Shown piece after piece: positions 56,198 through 63,204 of a DNA stretch of 64,000 nucleotides. The notes beneath the pieces are model-generated. The model was not told the DNA's origin and searched no databases. It saw only the letters and a list, made by a program, of their open reading frames with translations. Numbering within the stretch: position 1 is the first letter of the stretch; every line of letters begins with the position of its first letter. The stretch spans positions 558,001 to 622,000 of the forward strand of contig CAWJDP010000001.1 of the NCBI GenBank assembly GCA_963841715.1, in the 5' to 3' direction. The DNA is from DASPWW01 sp963841715 (GTDB taxonomy: Bacteria > Actinomycetota > Thermoleophilia > Solirubrobacterales > 70-9). The translations under genes and the position numbers were made by a program.

Positions 56198-56545
56198 TTA
56201 GTCACCCGTCGTCGCGGCGAGGACGTTGCCGTTCGAGGCGTCCACCTTCACGTCCTTGGCGCCGACGTCGACGTTGAACACGAGATGTCCCTGGTACTGC
56301 TCCAGGTCGACCTCGTTGAGACCGCCGGACTCGGCCGACTGAGCGGCCTTGATCGCCTGGGCCTCGGTGATCTTGGCCTGCGGCAGCAGGCCCTTGCCGT
56401 CATCGAGGCGCGAGCCGTTCGGGCCCGGGGGCGACGTCGCGGACTCGTTCTCCGAGCCACCGACGCCGTTCGCGGCGGCGATCCCGCCGCCCATTACGGC
56501 TAGCGCGGCCATGATGGCCGCTCCCGCCGTGATGCGCTTGCGCAT
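56198..56545 (-). CDS. Secreted PepSY-domain protein
   Basis: A 115-residue exported protein. Signal peptide residues 1-28 (KRITAGAAIMAALAVMGGGIAAA), a Gly/Ser/Pro spacer, then a PepSY-like domain (KITEAQAIKAAQSAESGGLNEVDLEQYQGHLVFNVDV, VDASNGNVLAATTGD). PepSY proteins often modulate peptidases or act beside two-component systems. AAGGAGG 4 nt before the ATG fixes the start. It is divergent from the response regulator and shares its control region. Confidence 0.85.
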   Translation of the reverse strand: MRKRITAGAAIMAALAVMGGGIAAANGVGGSENESATSPPGPNGSRLDDGKGLLPQAKITEAQAIKAAQSAESGGLNEVDLEQYQGHLVFNVDVGAKDVKVDASNGNVLAATTGD

Positions 56546-56591
56546 GCGACCTCCTTGGTTGCTTGCCATGGTCGACAGGCTGGCGATCCGA

Positions 56592-56632
56592 GATGAAACG
56601 GCCGTGAACGGCTCCTTTCATCGTGCTTTCAT
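56592..56632. promoter_or_regulatory. Two opposed 11-bp-period direct-repeat operators
   Basis: On the plus strand CTTTCAT occurs at 56615-56621 and 56626-56632. On the minus strand TTCAC (56608-56604) and TTCAT (56597-56593) have the same 11-bp period. This PhoB-box-like geometry is expected for tandem binding of an OmpR-family regulator, and each orientation faces one of the two divergent genes. Confidence 0.65.
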
Positions 56633-56665
56633 CTTGGGCGCGCACCCTGGGACGGGGCAAGCGAG

Positions 56666-57346
56666 ATGCGCGTACTGATCGTTGAAGACCACGCCAAGCT
56701 TGCCAGCCTGATCCAGCGCGGCCTGCGCAAGGAGGGCATGGCCACCGACATCGCGGGAAGCGGTGAAGACGCCGTGTGGATGGCCGAGGCCACCGAGTAC
56801 GACGCGATCATCCTCGACGTGATGCTCCCCGGCCTCGACGGGTTTGAGGTCTGCCGGCGGCTGCGGGCGGCCGAGGTCTGGGCGCCGATCCTGATGTTGA
56901 CCGCGCGCGACTCCGTCCGCGACCGCGTCAGCGGGCTTGACGGCGGGGCCGACGACTATTTGACGAAGCCGTTCTCCTACGCCGAGCTGCTGGCGCGCCT
57001 GCGCGCGCTCGTCCGCCGGGGGCCGATCAAGCGCCCGACCGAGCTCCGGGTCGGCGAGCTGCGGCTCGATCCCGCCCGCCGGCGCGTGTGGCGCGGTGAT
57101 CAGCAGATCGAGCTCTCGCCGAAGGAGTTCTCGATCCTGGAGACGTTCATGCGCCGCCCCGGCGAGGTCCTCTCCCGATACCAGCTCCTCGAGCACGCGT
57201 GGGACTACGAGTACGAGAACCGCTCCAACGTCGTCGACTCCTACGTGCGGTTCCTGCGCAAGAAGATCGACCGCCCGTTCGGAGTCGAGAGCCTCGAGAC
57301 GGTTCGCGGGGCGGGCTACCGGCTCAGGGAGGACGGTGGGGAGTGA
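56666..57346 (+). CDS. OmpR-family response regulator
   Basis: A 226-residue regulator. Receiver: VLIVEDHAKLAS, phospho-Asp in IILDVMLPGLDG, Thr in LMLTARD, Lys in YLTKPFSYAEL. Winged-helix effector: LSPKEFSILETFMRRPGEVLSR, ending SLETVRGAGYRLRE. It overlaps its kinase gene by GTGA. Likely binds the CTTTCAT repeats upstream and those before the lipoprotein gene. Confidence 0.95.
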   Translation: MRVLIVEDHAKLASLIQRGLRKEGMATDIAGSGEDAVWMAEATEYDAIILDVMLPGLDGFEVCRRLRAAEVWAPILMLTARDSVRDRVSGLDGGADDYLTKPFSYAELLARLRALVRRGPIKRPTELRVGELRLDPARRRVWRGDQQIELSPKEFSILETFMRRPGEVLSRYQLLEHAWDYEYENRSNVVDSYVRFLRKKIDRPFGVESLETVRGAGYRLREDGGE

Positions 57347-58728
57347 GCCGGCTGCCGGTCAGGCTCCGGGTGACCCTCGCGTTCGCGGGGGTGATGGTGA
57401 TCGTGCTGGGCGCGACCGGCCTGTTCCTCTACCTGCGCCTCGGCACGCAGCTCAACCACACGATCGACAGGAACCTGCAGACGCGGGCCGAGCAGCTTGC
57501 GGCCCTGATTCGCGTCTCCGACCACGGCCTGGGTGAGCCCGCGAGGAGCGTCTTGAGGGGAGAGCGCGAGAACTACGCCCAGGTCCTGACCCCGTCGGGG
57601 CGCCTGTTCGATCCCAAGGCGCAGTCGCACCACCCGCCGGTCCTCGACCCGGCGGAGCTCCGCGAGTCGCGGAGCGACGGGGCGGTGCTGGAGCGTGCCG
57701 ACCTACCCGGATTCGCGCCCGAGCAGACCCGGCTGTTCGTGAAGCCGATCAGATTCGAGGGGTCGCGACTGCTGATCGTCGAGACCGCGTCGTTGAAGGA
57801 CCGCAACGGAACGCTTGGGAGCATGGCGACGCTGCTGCTGATCGGCGGTCCGATCGCGCTGCTGCTCGCCTCGATTGCCGCGTACTTCATGGCCGGTGCG
57901 GCGCTGCGCCCAGTCGACGCGATGCGCCGTCGCGCCGCCGAGATCTCGGCAGCCGAGGCCGACCAGCGCCTGCCCGTGCCGCCGGCGCAGGACGAGCTGC
58001 ATCGACTCGGCGAGACCTTGAACGAGATGCTCGACCGCCTCCACGCCGCGGTCGAGCGCGAGCGCGCGTTCGTCGACGATGCCAGCCACGAGCTGCGAAC
58101 GCCGCTGGCGCTGCACCGGACCGAGCTTGAGCTCGCGCTCCGCCACGGGGGCAGCGTCGAGGAGCTGCGCGCGGCGATTGGCTCCGCGATCGACGAGACG
58201 GTTCGGCTCACCGACCTCGCCGAGGACCTGCTGATCCTCGCCCGGGCCGAGAAGGACGCGCTCGCGATCGACGCCGAGACGGTTCCGGTCGCGGAGCTGT
58301 TCGCGACGGTGCGCGAGCAGGAGCAGGGCGAGGCGGACTCGCTCGGGCGCTCGCTGCTCGTCGGCGAGCCCGATGGCAATTGGCTCGCGATCGAGGGCGA
58401 CCGGGTCCGACTCGAGCGCGCGCTCGGCAACCTCGTCGACAACGCGCTCCGCCACGGGCGCGGCCCGGTCGAGCTCAGCGCCCGCGACGGCCAGAGCGGC
58501 GTAGAGCTCCACGTCACCGACTCCGGGCCGGGCTTCCCGCCCGACTTCCTCCCGCATGCGTTCGAGCGCTTCCGGCGCGCCGACGCCGCCCGCGCCGACG
58601 GTGGCGGAAGCGGCCTCGGGATGGCGATCGTCGACGCGATCGCCCGCGCCCACCGCGGCCGCGCCGAGGCCCGAAACGCCCCCGGCGGGGGAGCAGACGT
58701 GTGGATCGAGATCCCGCGGGCTCGCTGA
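57343..58728 (+). CDS. Sensor histidine kinase of the PepSY cassette
   Basis: A 461-residue membrane kinase. TM1 near residues 10-30 (VTLAFAGVMVIVLGATGLFLYL), sensor of about 125 residues, TM2 (ATLLLIGGPIALLLASIAAYFMAG), HAMP, phospho-His in FVDDASHELRTPLALH, and ATPase motifs (LVDNALRHGRGP, VTDSGPGFPPDF, GGSGLGMAIVDAIA). GTG start inside the regulator's stop. The sensor has no named domain. Confidence 0.94.
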   Translation: MSRLPVRLRVTLAFAGVMVIVLGATGLFLYLRLGTQLNHTIDRNLQTRAEQLAALIRVSDHGLGEPARSVLRGERENYAQVLTPSGRLFDPKAQSHHPPVLDPAELRESRSDGAVLERADLPGFAPEQTRLFVKPIRFEGSRLLIVETASLKDRNGTLGSMATLLLIGGPIALLLASIAAYFMAGAALRPVDAMRRRAAEISAAEADQRLPVPPAQDELHRLGETLNEMLDRLHAAVERERAFVDDASHELRTPLALHRTELELALRHGGSVEELRAAIGSAIDETVRLTDLAEDLLILARAEKDALAIDAETVPVAELFATVREQEQGEADSLGRSLLVGEPDGNWLAIEGDRVRLERALGNLVDNALRHGRGPVELSARDGQSGVELHVTDSGPGFPPDFLPHAFERFRRADAARADGGGSGLGMAIVDAIARAHRGRAEARNAPGGGADVWIEIPRAR

Positions 58729-58730
58729 CG

Positions 58731-58748
58731 CTTTCACAAAGCTTTCAT
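58731..58748 (+). promoter_or_regulatory. 11-bp-period direct repeat before the lipoprotein gene
   Basis: CTTTCAC (58731-58737) and CTTTCAT (58742-58748) repeat with an 11-bp period, matching the operators at 56592-56632. They lie about 60 nt before the lipoprotein ATG. Confidence 0.6.
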
Positions 58749-58809
58749 CCCGCGACGCCATCGTCGTCGGCGCAATGCAGGGGCGGGCAGACAACGAAAA
58801 GGAGTCGAG

Positions 58810-59544
58810 ATGCGAAAGCGAACCCCGATCCGGGCCGGCGCGCTGGGCGCGACCGCGCTCATGACGGGCGCACTCGCTCTCGCCGCGTGCGGCGGGAGCG
58901 GAAGCGGACAGGCCTCGACGAGCTCGAGCGCTTCTTCCAACCCGACGTTCAGCAACCCCACGAAGGTCACGAACCCGAACCTGCCGCTCAGCAAGTTCGA
59001 CAGCTGCACCCTGACGGGCAACGTCAACGGGACGCAGACACGGGTCGTGCGCACGAACCTGTCGCGCACGAAGACGATCCACTGGAGCGGCGGCACCGTC
59101 GACGCCCTCGTCCAGAGGGATCAGGAGAAGGACAACGGCAAGCTCGCCGAAAGGACGTTCGACTACTTCGCGCAGAGCGACGCGGGCGACGTCTACTACC
59201 TCGGCGAGGACGTCAACGAGTACAACAACCACGGGCAGGTGAAGGGTCACGGCGGCGCATGGCTGCTCGGGCGCGACACCCAGACGCCCGGACTGTTGAT
59301 GCCGGCGAACCCGAAGCTGGGCGACAAGTTCACCTCCGAGGACGTCCCCGGGATCACCCACGAGGACGACACGGTCGTCCCGAGCAAGAACAAGGCGAAG
59401 GTCCGCGGGAGGACCTATAACCACGTGTTCAAGATCCGCGAGGACACGAGCCCGAAGCCCGAGACGGAGTTCAAGCTCTACTCGAAGGGCACCGGGGTGA
59501 TCACCGAGGAGAACGGCCAGCTGAAGCTCGACCGCTGCTCCTAG
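58810..59544 (+). CDS. Lipoprotein of unknown function
   Basis: A 244-residue protein with a type II signal peptide (GALGATALMTGALALAAC, lipobox Cys near 27). After a Ser-rich spacer there is one domain: DSCTLTGNVNGTQTR, DYFAQSDAGDVYYLGEDVNEY, GGAWLLGRDTQTPGLLMPANP, GDKFTSEDVPGI. This segment recalls an uncharacterised exported family with a YxGEDxxEY signature; no role is known to me. It carries the same direct repeat as the upstream two-component cassette, so it is a likely target. ATG with AAAAGGAG upstream. Confidence 0.78.
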   Translation: MRKRTPIRAGALGATALMTGALALAACGGSGSGQASTSSSASSNPTFSNPTKVTNPNLPLSKFDSCTLTGNVNGTQTRVVRTNLSRTKTIHWSGGTVDALVQRDQEKDNGKLAERTFDYFAQSDAGDVYYLGEDVNEYNNHGQVKGHGGAWLLGRDTQTPGLLMPANPKLGDKFTSEDVPGITHEDDTVVPSKNKAKVRGRTYNHVFKIREDTSPKPETEFKLYSKGTGVITEENGQLKLDRCS

Positions 59545-59570
59545 GCGGGAGCGGAGCTCGACCGACGGGC

Positions 59571-59595
59571 GGGGGCCGGCGGCGGGCCGGCCCCC
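59571..59595. terminator. Hairpin between convergent lipoprotein and hydrolase genes
   Basis: GGGGGCCGG (59571-59579) pairs with CCGGCCCCC (59587-59595); loop 7 nt. No T tract. Its position between converging genes fits a bidirectional terminator. Confidence 0.6.
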
Positions 59596-59605
59596 GACCC
59601 AGCCC

Positions 59606-60475
59606 CTAAGCGTCGAAGAAGGTCAGCGCGCGGTCGAGAATCAGCTCCGGCCGCTCGTCGACGATGAAGTGGCCGGTCTCGGGGACGATCTCGAGCTTGA
59701 TCGCAGAGGCGTGCGCCTCGTAACCCGGCGAGAGCTTCGGCGACACGTAGCGATCGCGCTCACCCAGCATCAACAGCGTCGGGAGGTCGATTCGCCGGGT
59801 GCGCCAGCGCCCGCGCACGGCGTCGCGAAAGGCGCTCTGGTAGTAGCGGTAGAGGCGGTGCGTGGCCTCGGCGCGCTCGGGCGCGCGGAAGCCGGCGACG
59901 TAGCGGTCGAGGTCGGCGTCACTGAACGGCGTCCCGACGTTGCCGTGGCTGAGGATGCGACGGGGCATCCACCCGCTCGCGACGAGGCGCGGCCCGATCC
60001 GCGGGGTCGCGATCGCGACCGCGTACCACGACCGCCACGCCTCGGCGAGGCCGGCGGCGCTGAGCCGCGGCCACGGATGCGGCGTGGCGCAGGCGATCAT
60101 TCGCTCGATCCGCTCCGGGTACCCGATCCCGAGCAGCATCGCCGTCCACCCGCCCCAGTCATGTCCGATCACCCTCGCGCGCTCGATCCCTAGCGCGTCG
60201 AGCAGCGCGACCTGGTCGCGCGCGAAGGTCTCGCCGTCGTATCCATGACCCGGGGCCTCCGTCTGGCCGAACCCGCGCAGGTCAGGCGCCAGCAGCCGGC
60301 AGCGGGGCGCGAGCGCCCTCATCACCCGCTCCCACATCGCCGAGCTCTGGGGCCAGCCGTGGAGGAGCAGGATCGGATCCCCAGAGCCCGCCTCGGCGAG
60401 GTGGACCCTCAGTCCGCCTGCATCGACGTTCCGGTGCTCGATCTCGACCGTCTGGCCTGGCATCCGGGCGAGCAT
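59606..60475 (-). CDS. Alpha/beta hydrolase (epoxide hydrolase/haloalkane dehalogenase-like)
   Basis: About 289 residues. Oxyanion HGWPQSSAMWERV, nucleophile Asp in VIGHDWGGWTAML, acid in LGERDRYVSPKL, and His in PETGHFIVDERPEL. The H-D-W nucleophile elbow is shared by soluble epoxide hydrolases and dehalogenases; substrate cannot be told. The start may be GTG 60481, ATG 60475 or ATG 60463. It is divergent from thpR. Confidence 0.88.
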   Translation of the reverse strand: MLARMPGQTVEIEHRNVDAGGLRVHLAEAGSGDPILLLHGWPQSSAMWERVMRALAPRCRLLAPDLRGFGQTEAPGHGYDGETFARDQVALLDALGIERARVIGHDWGGWTAMLLGIGYPERIERMIACATPHPWPRLSAAGLAEAWRSWYAVAIATPRIGPRLVASGWMPRRILSHGNVGTPFSDADLDRYVAGFRAPERAEATHRLYRYYQSAFRDAVRGRWRTRRIDLPTLLMLGERDRYVSPKLSPGYEAHASAIKLEIVPETGHFIVDERPELILDRALTFFDA

Positions 60476-60501
60476 GTTCACTCATCGGACGCGATCAGGG
60501 C

Positions 60502-60530
60502 TTGTCGCGCGCGGGCGGCTTGCGTAACTT
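60502..60530 (+). promoter_or_regulatory. Candidate promoter of thpR-recA-recX
   Basis: TTGTCG (60502-60507), 17-nt spacer, TAACTT (60525-60530). The TTGTC start recalls the SOS-independent damage promoter of mycobacterial recA, but the match is short. No LexA palindrome (GAAC-N4-GTTC) is seen nearby. Confidence 0.45.
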
Positions 60531-60614
60531 GCCCGCGGTGGCGAAGGAGCGGATGCCTTGGCGTCGAGCAGAGCGGCGAAGCCGCGATTGCGAGGCCGCT
60601 GGCAGGTGGGTGTC

Positions 60615-61208
60615 TTGAATTCGCCGAGGGCGCGGCTGTTTGTCGCCCTCGACCTGCCCGAGCGGGTCCGCGACGGGCTCGCCGCATGGCAGCGCGACGC
60701 GCTCGAGGGGATCGCGGCGCTGCGACCCTCGCGCCCCGAGACCCTGCACATGACGCTCGCCTTCCTCGGGTACCACCCGGAGCGCGAGATCGGGCGGATC
60801 GCCGAGCTCGCGACCGGGCTCGAGGCGGAGGCGCCGCTGATCGAGCTCGCGCCGGAGTCGGTTCCGGTCCCGAAGCGCCGCACGCGGCTGTTTGCGATCG
60901 GCGCCGAGAGCCCCGAGTCGATCGCGCTCCATGAGCGGATCTCGGAGCGGCTCGTGGACGGCCGCTGCTACACCCCCGAGAAGCGCCCCTTCTGGCCCCA
61001 CCTCACGGTCGCCCGGGTGCGCCCCGAGCGCAGGGGATCGCGGCGGCCGGCGCGCGTCGAGGGGGAGCTGAAACCGCTTCCGGACGCACTGCTGGAGCCG
61101 TTTCAGGCCGTCCGGGTCGCTCTCTACCGTTCTCACCTCCGGCCGACGGGCGCGGAGTATGTCCCGTTGGCCCAGTTGGAGCTGCCGAGCGGCAGCGGAA
61201 AGGCGTGA
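60615..61208 (+). CDS. thpR: RNA 2',3'-cyclic phosphodiesterase (LigT/ThpR)
   Basis: A 2H-phosphoesterase of about 197 residues. Both His-x-Thr motifs are present: LHMTLAFLGY and PHLTVARVR. It hydrolyses 2',3'-cyclic phosphate RNA ends. Start uncertain: TTG 60615 (LNSPRARLFVALDLP), GTG 60606 or TTG 60558; TTG 60615 is chosen because the conserved upstream element ends there. The stop overlaps a GTG in frame with recA. Standard neighbour of recA in actinobacteria. Confidence 0.9.
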   Translation: MNSPRARLFVALDLPERVRDGLAAWQRDALEGIAALRPSRPETLHMTLAFLGYHPEREIGRIAELATGLEAEAPLIELAPESVPVPKRRTRLFAIGAESPESIALHERISERLVDGRCYTPEKRPFWPHLTVARVRPERRGSRRPARVEGELKPLPDALLEPFQAVRVALYRSHLRPTGAEYVPLAQLELPSGSGKA

Positions 61209-61210
61209 AG

Positions 61211-62434
61211 ATGGCAGACGAGAAGCGAAGCTCCCGACCCGCCCTGAAGGAGGCCGGCGCCAAGGACGCGAAGGCGAAGGACGCCGCCCTGCAGGCCGCG
61301 GTGACGCAGATCGAGAAAGAGTTTGGCCAGGGGTCGCTGATGCGCCTTGGCGACAGGAGCGCGATCGAGGTCGAGGCGATCTCGACCGGAGCCCTCTCGC
61401 TCGACGTCGCGCTCGGGGTCGGGGGGGTTCCTCGCGGCCGGATAGTCGAGATCTTCGGCCCCGAGTCGTCGGGGAAGACGACGCTCGTCTACCACATCAT
61501 CGCCGAGGCTCAGGCTCGCGGCGGGATCTGCGCCTTCGTCGACACCGAGCACGCGATCGACCCGATTTACGCGAGCAGGATCGGGGTCGACACCGACGAG
61601 CTGCTCGTCTCCCAGCCCGACTACGGCGAGCAGGCGCTCGAGATCGTCGACGTCCTCGTCCGCTCCGGCGCGGTCGACCTCGTCGCCGTCGACTCCGTCG
61701 CCGCGTTGACGCCGCGGGTCGAGCTCGAGGGGCAGATGGGGGAGACCCAAGTCGGCCTCCAGGCACGGCTGATGTCCCAGGCGCTGCGAAAGCTGGCCGG
61801 GAATCTCAACCGGGCGAACACGATCTGCGTGTTCACGAACCAGATCCGAGAGAAGATCGGAGTCCAGTTCGGATCGCCGGAGACCCAACCGGGCGGCCGG
61901 GCGCTGAAGTTCTATTCCTCCCAGCGGCTCGACATCCGCCGCATCGAGACCCTCAAGGAGGGCACCGAGGCGGTCGGGAACCGGGTCCGGGTGAAGGTCG
62001 TCAAGAACAAGGTCGCGGCGCCGTTCCGCCTCGCTGAGTTCGACATCGAGTACGGGGAGGGGATCTCGAAGCAGGGGTGCCTGCTCGACCTCGCGCTCGA
62101 GCACGACCTCGTCCAGAAGTCGGGCTCTTTCTTCTCCTATGGCGAGCAGCGGCTTGGCCAGGGCCGCAACAACGCGAAGCAGTACCTGGCCGAGAACCCG
62201 GAGCTCGCCGCCGAGATCGAGAAGCTGATCTTCGAGCGGCTCGGGATCGACCAGCCGCCTCAGAGCGCCGCCCCGGCCAAGCCCGCAGCGGCCGAGGAGG
62301 CGGAGGACCCTGTTGCCGCGGGCGACGACGGCGGGACCAAGGCCGAGGCGCCGAAGGCGGAGGCACCGCGCGCGAAGGCCGCGGCGAAGCACGCCGGAAA
62401 GAAGCAGCAGCAACCCGAGCGCAAGGCCGCGTAG
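61211..62434 (+). CDS. recA: Recombinase RecA
   Basis: Strand-exchange ATPase and SOS co-protease, 407 residues. Walker A EIFGPESSGKTTL, catalytic FVDTEHAIDP, LLVSQPDYGEQALEI, Walker B VDLVAVDSVAAL, VGLQARLMSQALRKL. The L2 loop reads GVQFGSPETQPGGRALKFY, where most RecA have GNPETTTGG. The C terminus is extended by about 60 Ala/Lys/Pro-rich residues. ATG 61211 or the GTG two codons earlier. No intein. Confidence 0.97.
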   Translation: MADEKRSSRPALKEAGAKDAKAKDAALQAAVTQIEKEFGQGSLMRLGDRSAIEVEAISTGALSLDVALGVGGVPRGRIVEIFGPESSGKTTLVYHIIAEAQARGGICAFVDTEHAIDPIYASRIGVDTDELLVSQPDYGEQALEIVDVLVRSGAVDLVAVDSVAALTPRVELEGQMGETQVGLQARLMSQALRKLAGNLNRANTICVFTNQIREKIGVQFGSPETQPGGRALKFYSSQRLDIRRIETLKEGTEAVGNRVRVKVVKNKVAAPFRLAEFDIEYGEGISKQGCLLDLALEHDLVQKSGSFFSYGEQRLGQGRNNAKQYLAENPELAAEIEKLIFERLGIDQPPQSAAPAKPAAAEEAEDPVAAGDDGGTKAEAPKAEAPRAKAAAKHAGKKQQQPERKAA

Positions 62435-62456
62435 CGGGAGGGCGGGCGCCGGGACG

Positions 62457-62909
62457 ATGCCGGAGGACGCGTTCGACCTCGCCGTCGCGGCCCTCGGCCG
62501 CAAGGAGCGCTCGACCGCGGAGGTCGCCGATCTGCTGCGCGGACGCGGGATCGAGGAGAACGATGTCGAGAGCGCTGTCGGGCGCCTCGTCGCGCTCGGG
62601 GAGCTCGACGACGAGCGCTTTGCGCGCCGCTACGCGGAGGACAAGCGCGAGCTCGCCGGCTGGGGCGCGGAGCGGATTCGCGCCGCGCTCGCCTCACGCG
62701 GCGTCGACGCCGCGGACATCGAGGCGGCGCTCGCCGGCGACGGGGAGGACGAGCAGATCGGGCGCGCGACGGGCCTGCTCGCGCGCCGCGGGGACGAGCT
62801 GTCCTCGAACGCGGCCCGGGCCCGGGCGCTCGCGTTCCTCACCCGGCGCGGCTACGGCTACGAGATCGCCCACGAGGCGGTCCGGCGCGCCGGCGGCGCG
62901 ATGGCCTGA
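62457..62909 (+). CDS. recX: Regulatory protein RecX
   Basis: A 150-residue modulator that inhibits RecA filaments. Three-helix repeats: AVAALGRKERSTAEVADLLRGRGIEENDV, VGRLVALGELDDERFARRYAEDKR, GAERIRAALASRGVDAADIEAAL, and the end LTRRGYGYEIAHEAVRR. ATG 22 nt after recA. Confidence 0.93.
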   Translation: MPEDAFDLAVAALGRKERSTAEVADLLRGRGIEENDVESAVGRLVALGELDDERFARRYAEDKRELAGWGAERIRAALASRGVDAADIEAALAGDGEDEQIGRATGLLARRGDELSSNAARARALAFLTRRGYGYEIAHEAVRRAGGAMA

Positions 62910-63204
62910 ATAGTTTGCGAATACCACTTTTCGGGGTTACGATCAGTGGCGCGGCCGGTGAGCCGCCCAAGCCACGAAATCCCGACCTGAAACCCGTCGA
63001 AATCAGCGATTTTCCAACACTTCCAGAAATCTCCAGAGAGGGTTTGAGAGAGCTCCGACAGGCCTGAATAGGCGCGTAGCGAGCAAGCAGTATCGGGGGA
63101 CCTCGTGACTGGGGCCGCTCAGGGGCCGCCGCGGGCGCCGCGCAGCGGCGCACGCGGGAGCGACAGCTAGTCCCGCCCGCGGAGCGGGAGAAAGGCCGAT
63201 ACGC
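62910..63204 (+). promoter_or_regulatory. recX-rny intergenic region with promoter and long leader
   Basis: About 295 nt without a gene. TTGCGA (62915-62920), 17-nt spacer and TACGAT (62938-62943) form a clear promoter; the leader would be about 255 nt. The stretch 62960-63090 is less GC-rich than the rest (GAAATC, AAATCAGCGATTTTCC repeats) and could fold, but I recognise no riboswitch class. GGAGAAAGG before the ATG may serve as ribosome site. Confidence 0.6.

Noticed and set aside
60482..60614. LexA/SOS box before thpR-recA
   Set aside because: No GAAC-N4-GTTC-like palindrome found; only a weak resemblance to an SOS-independent promoter.
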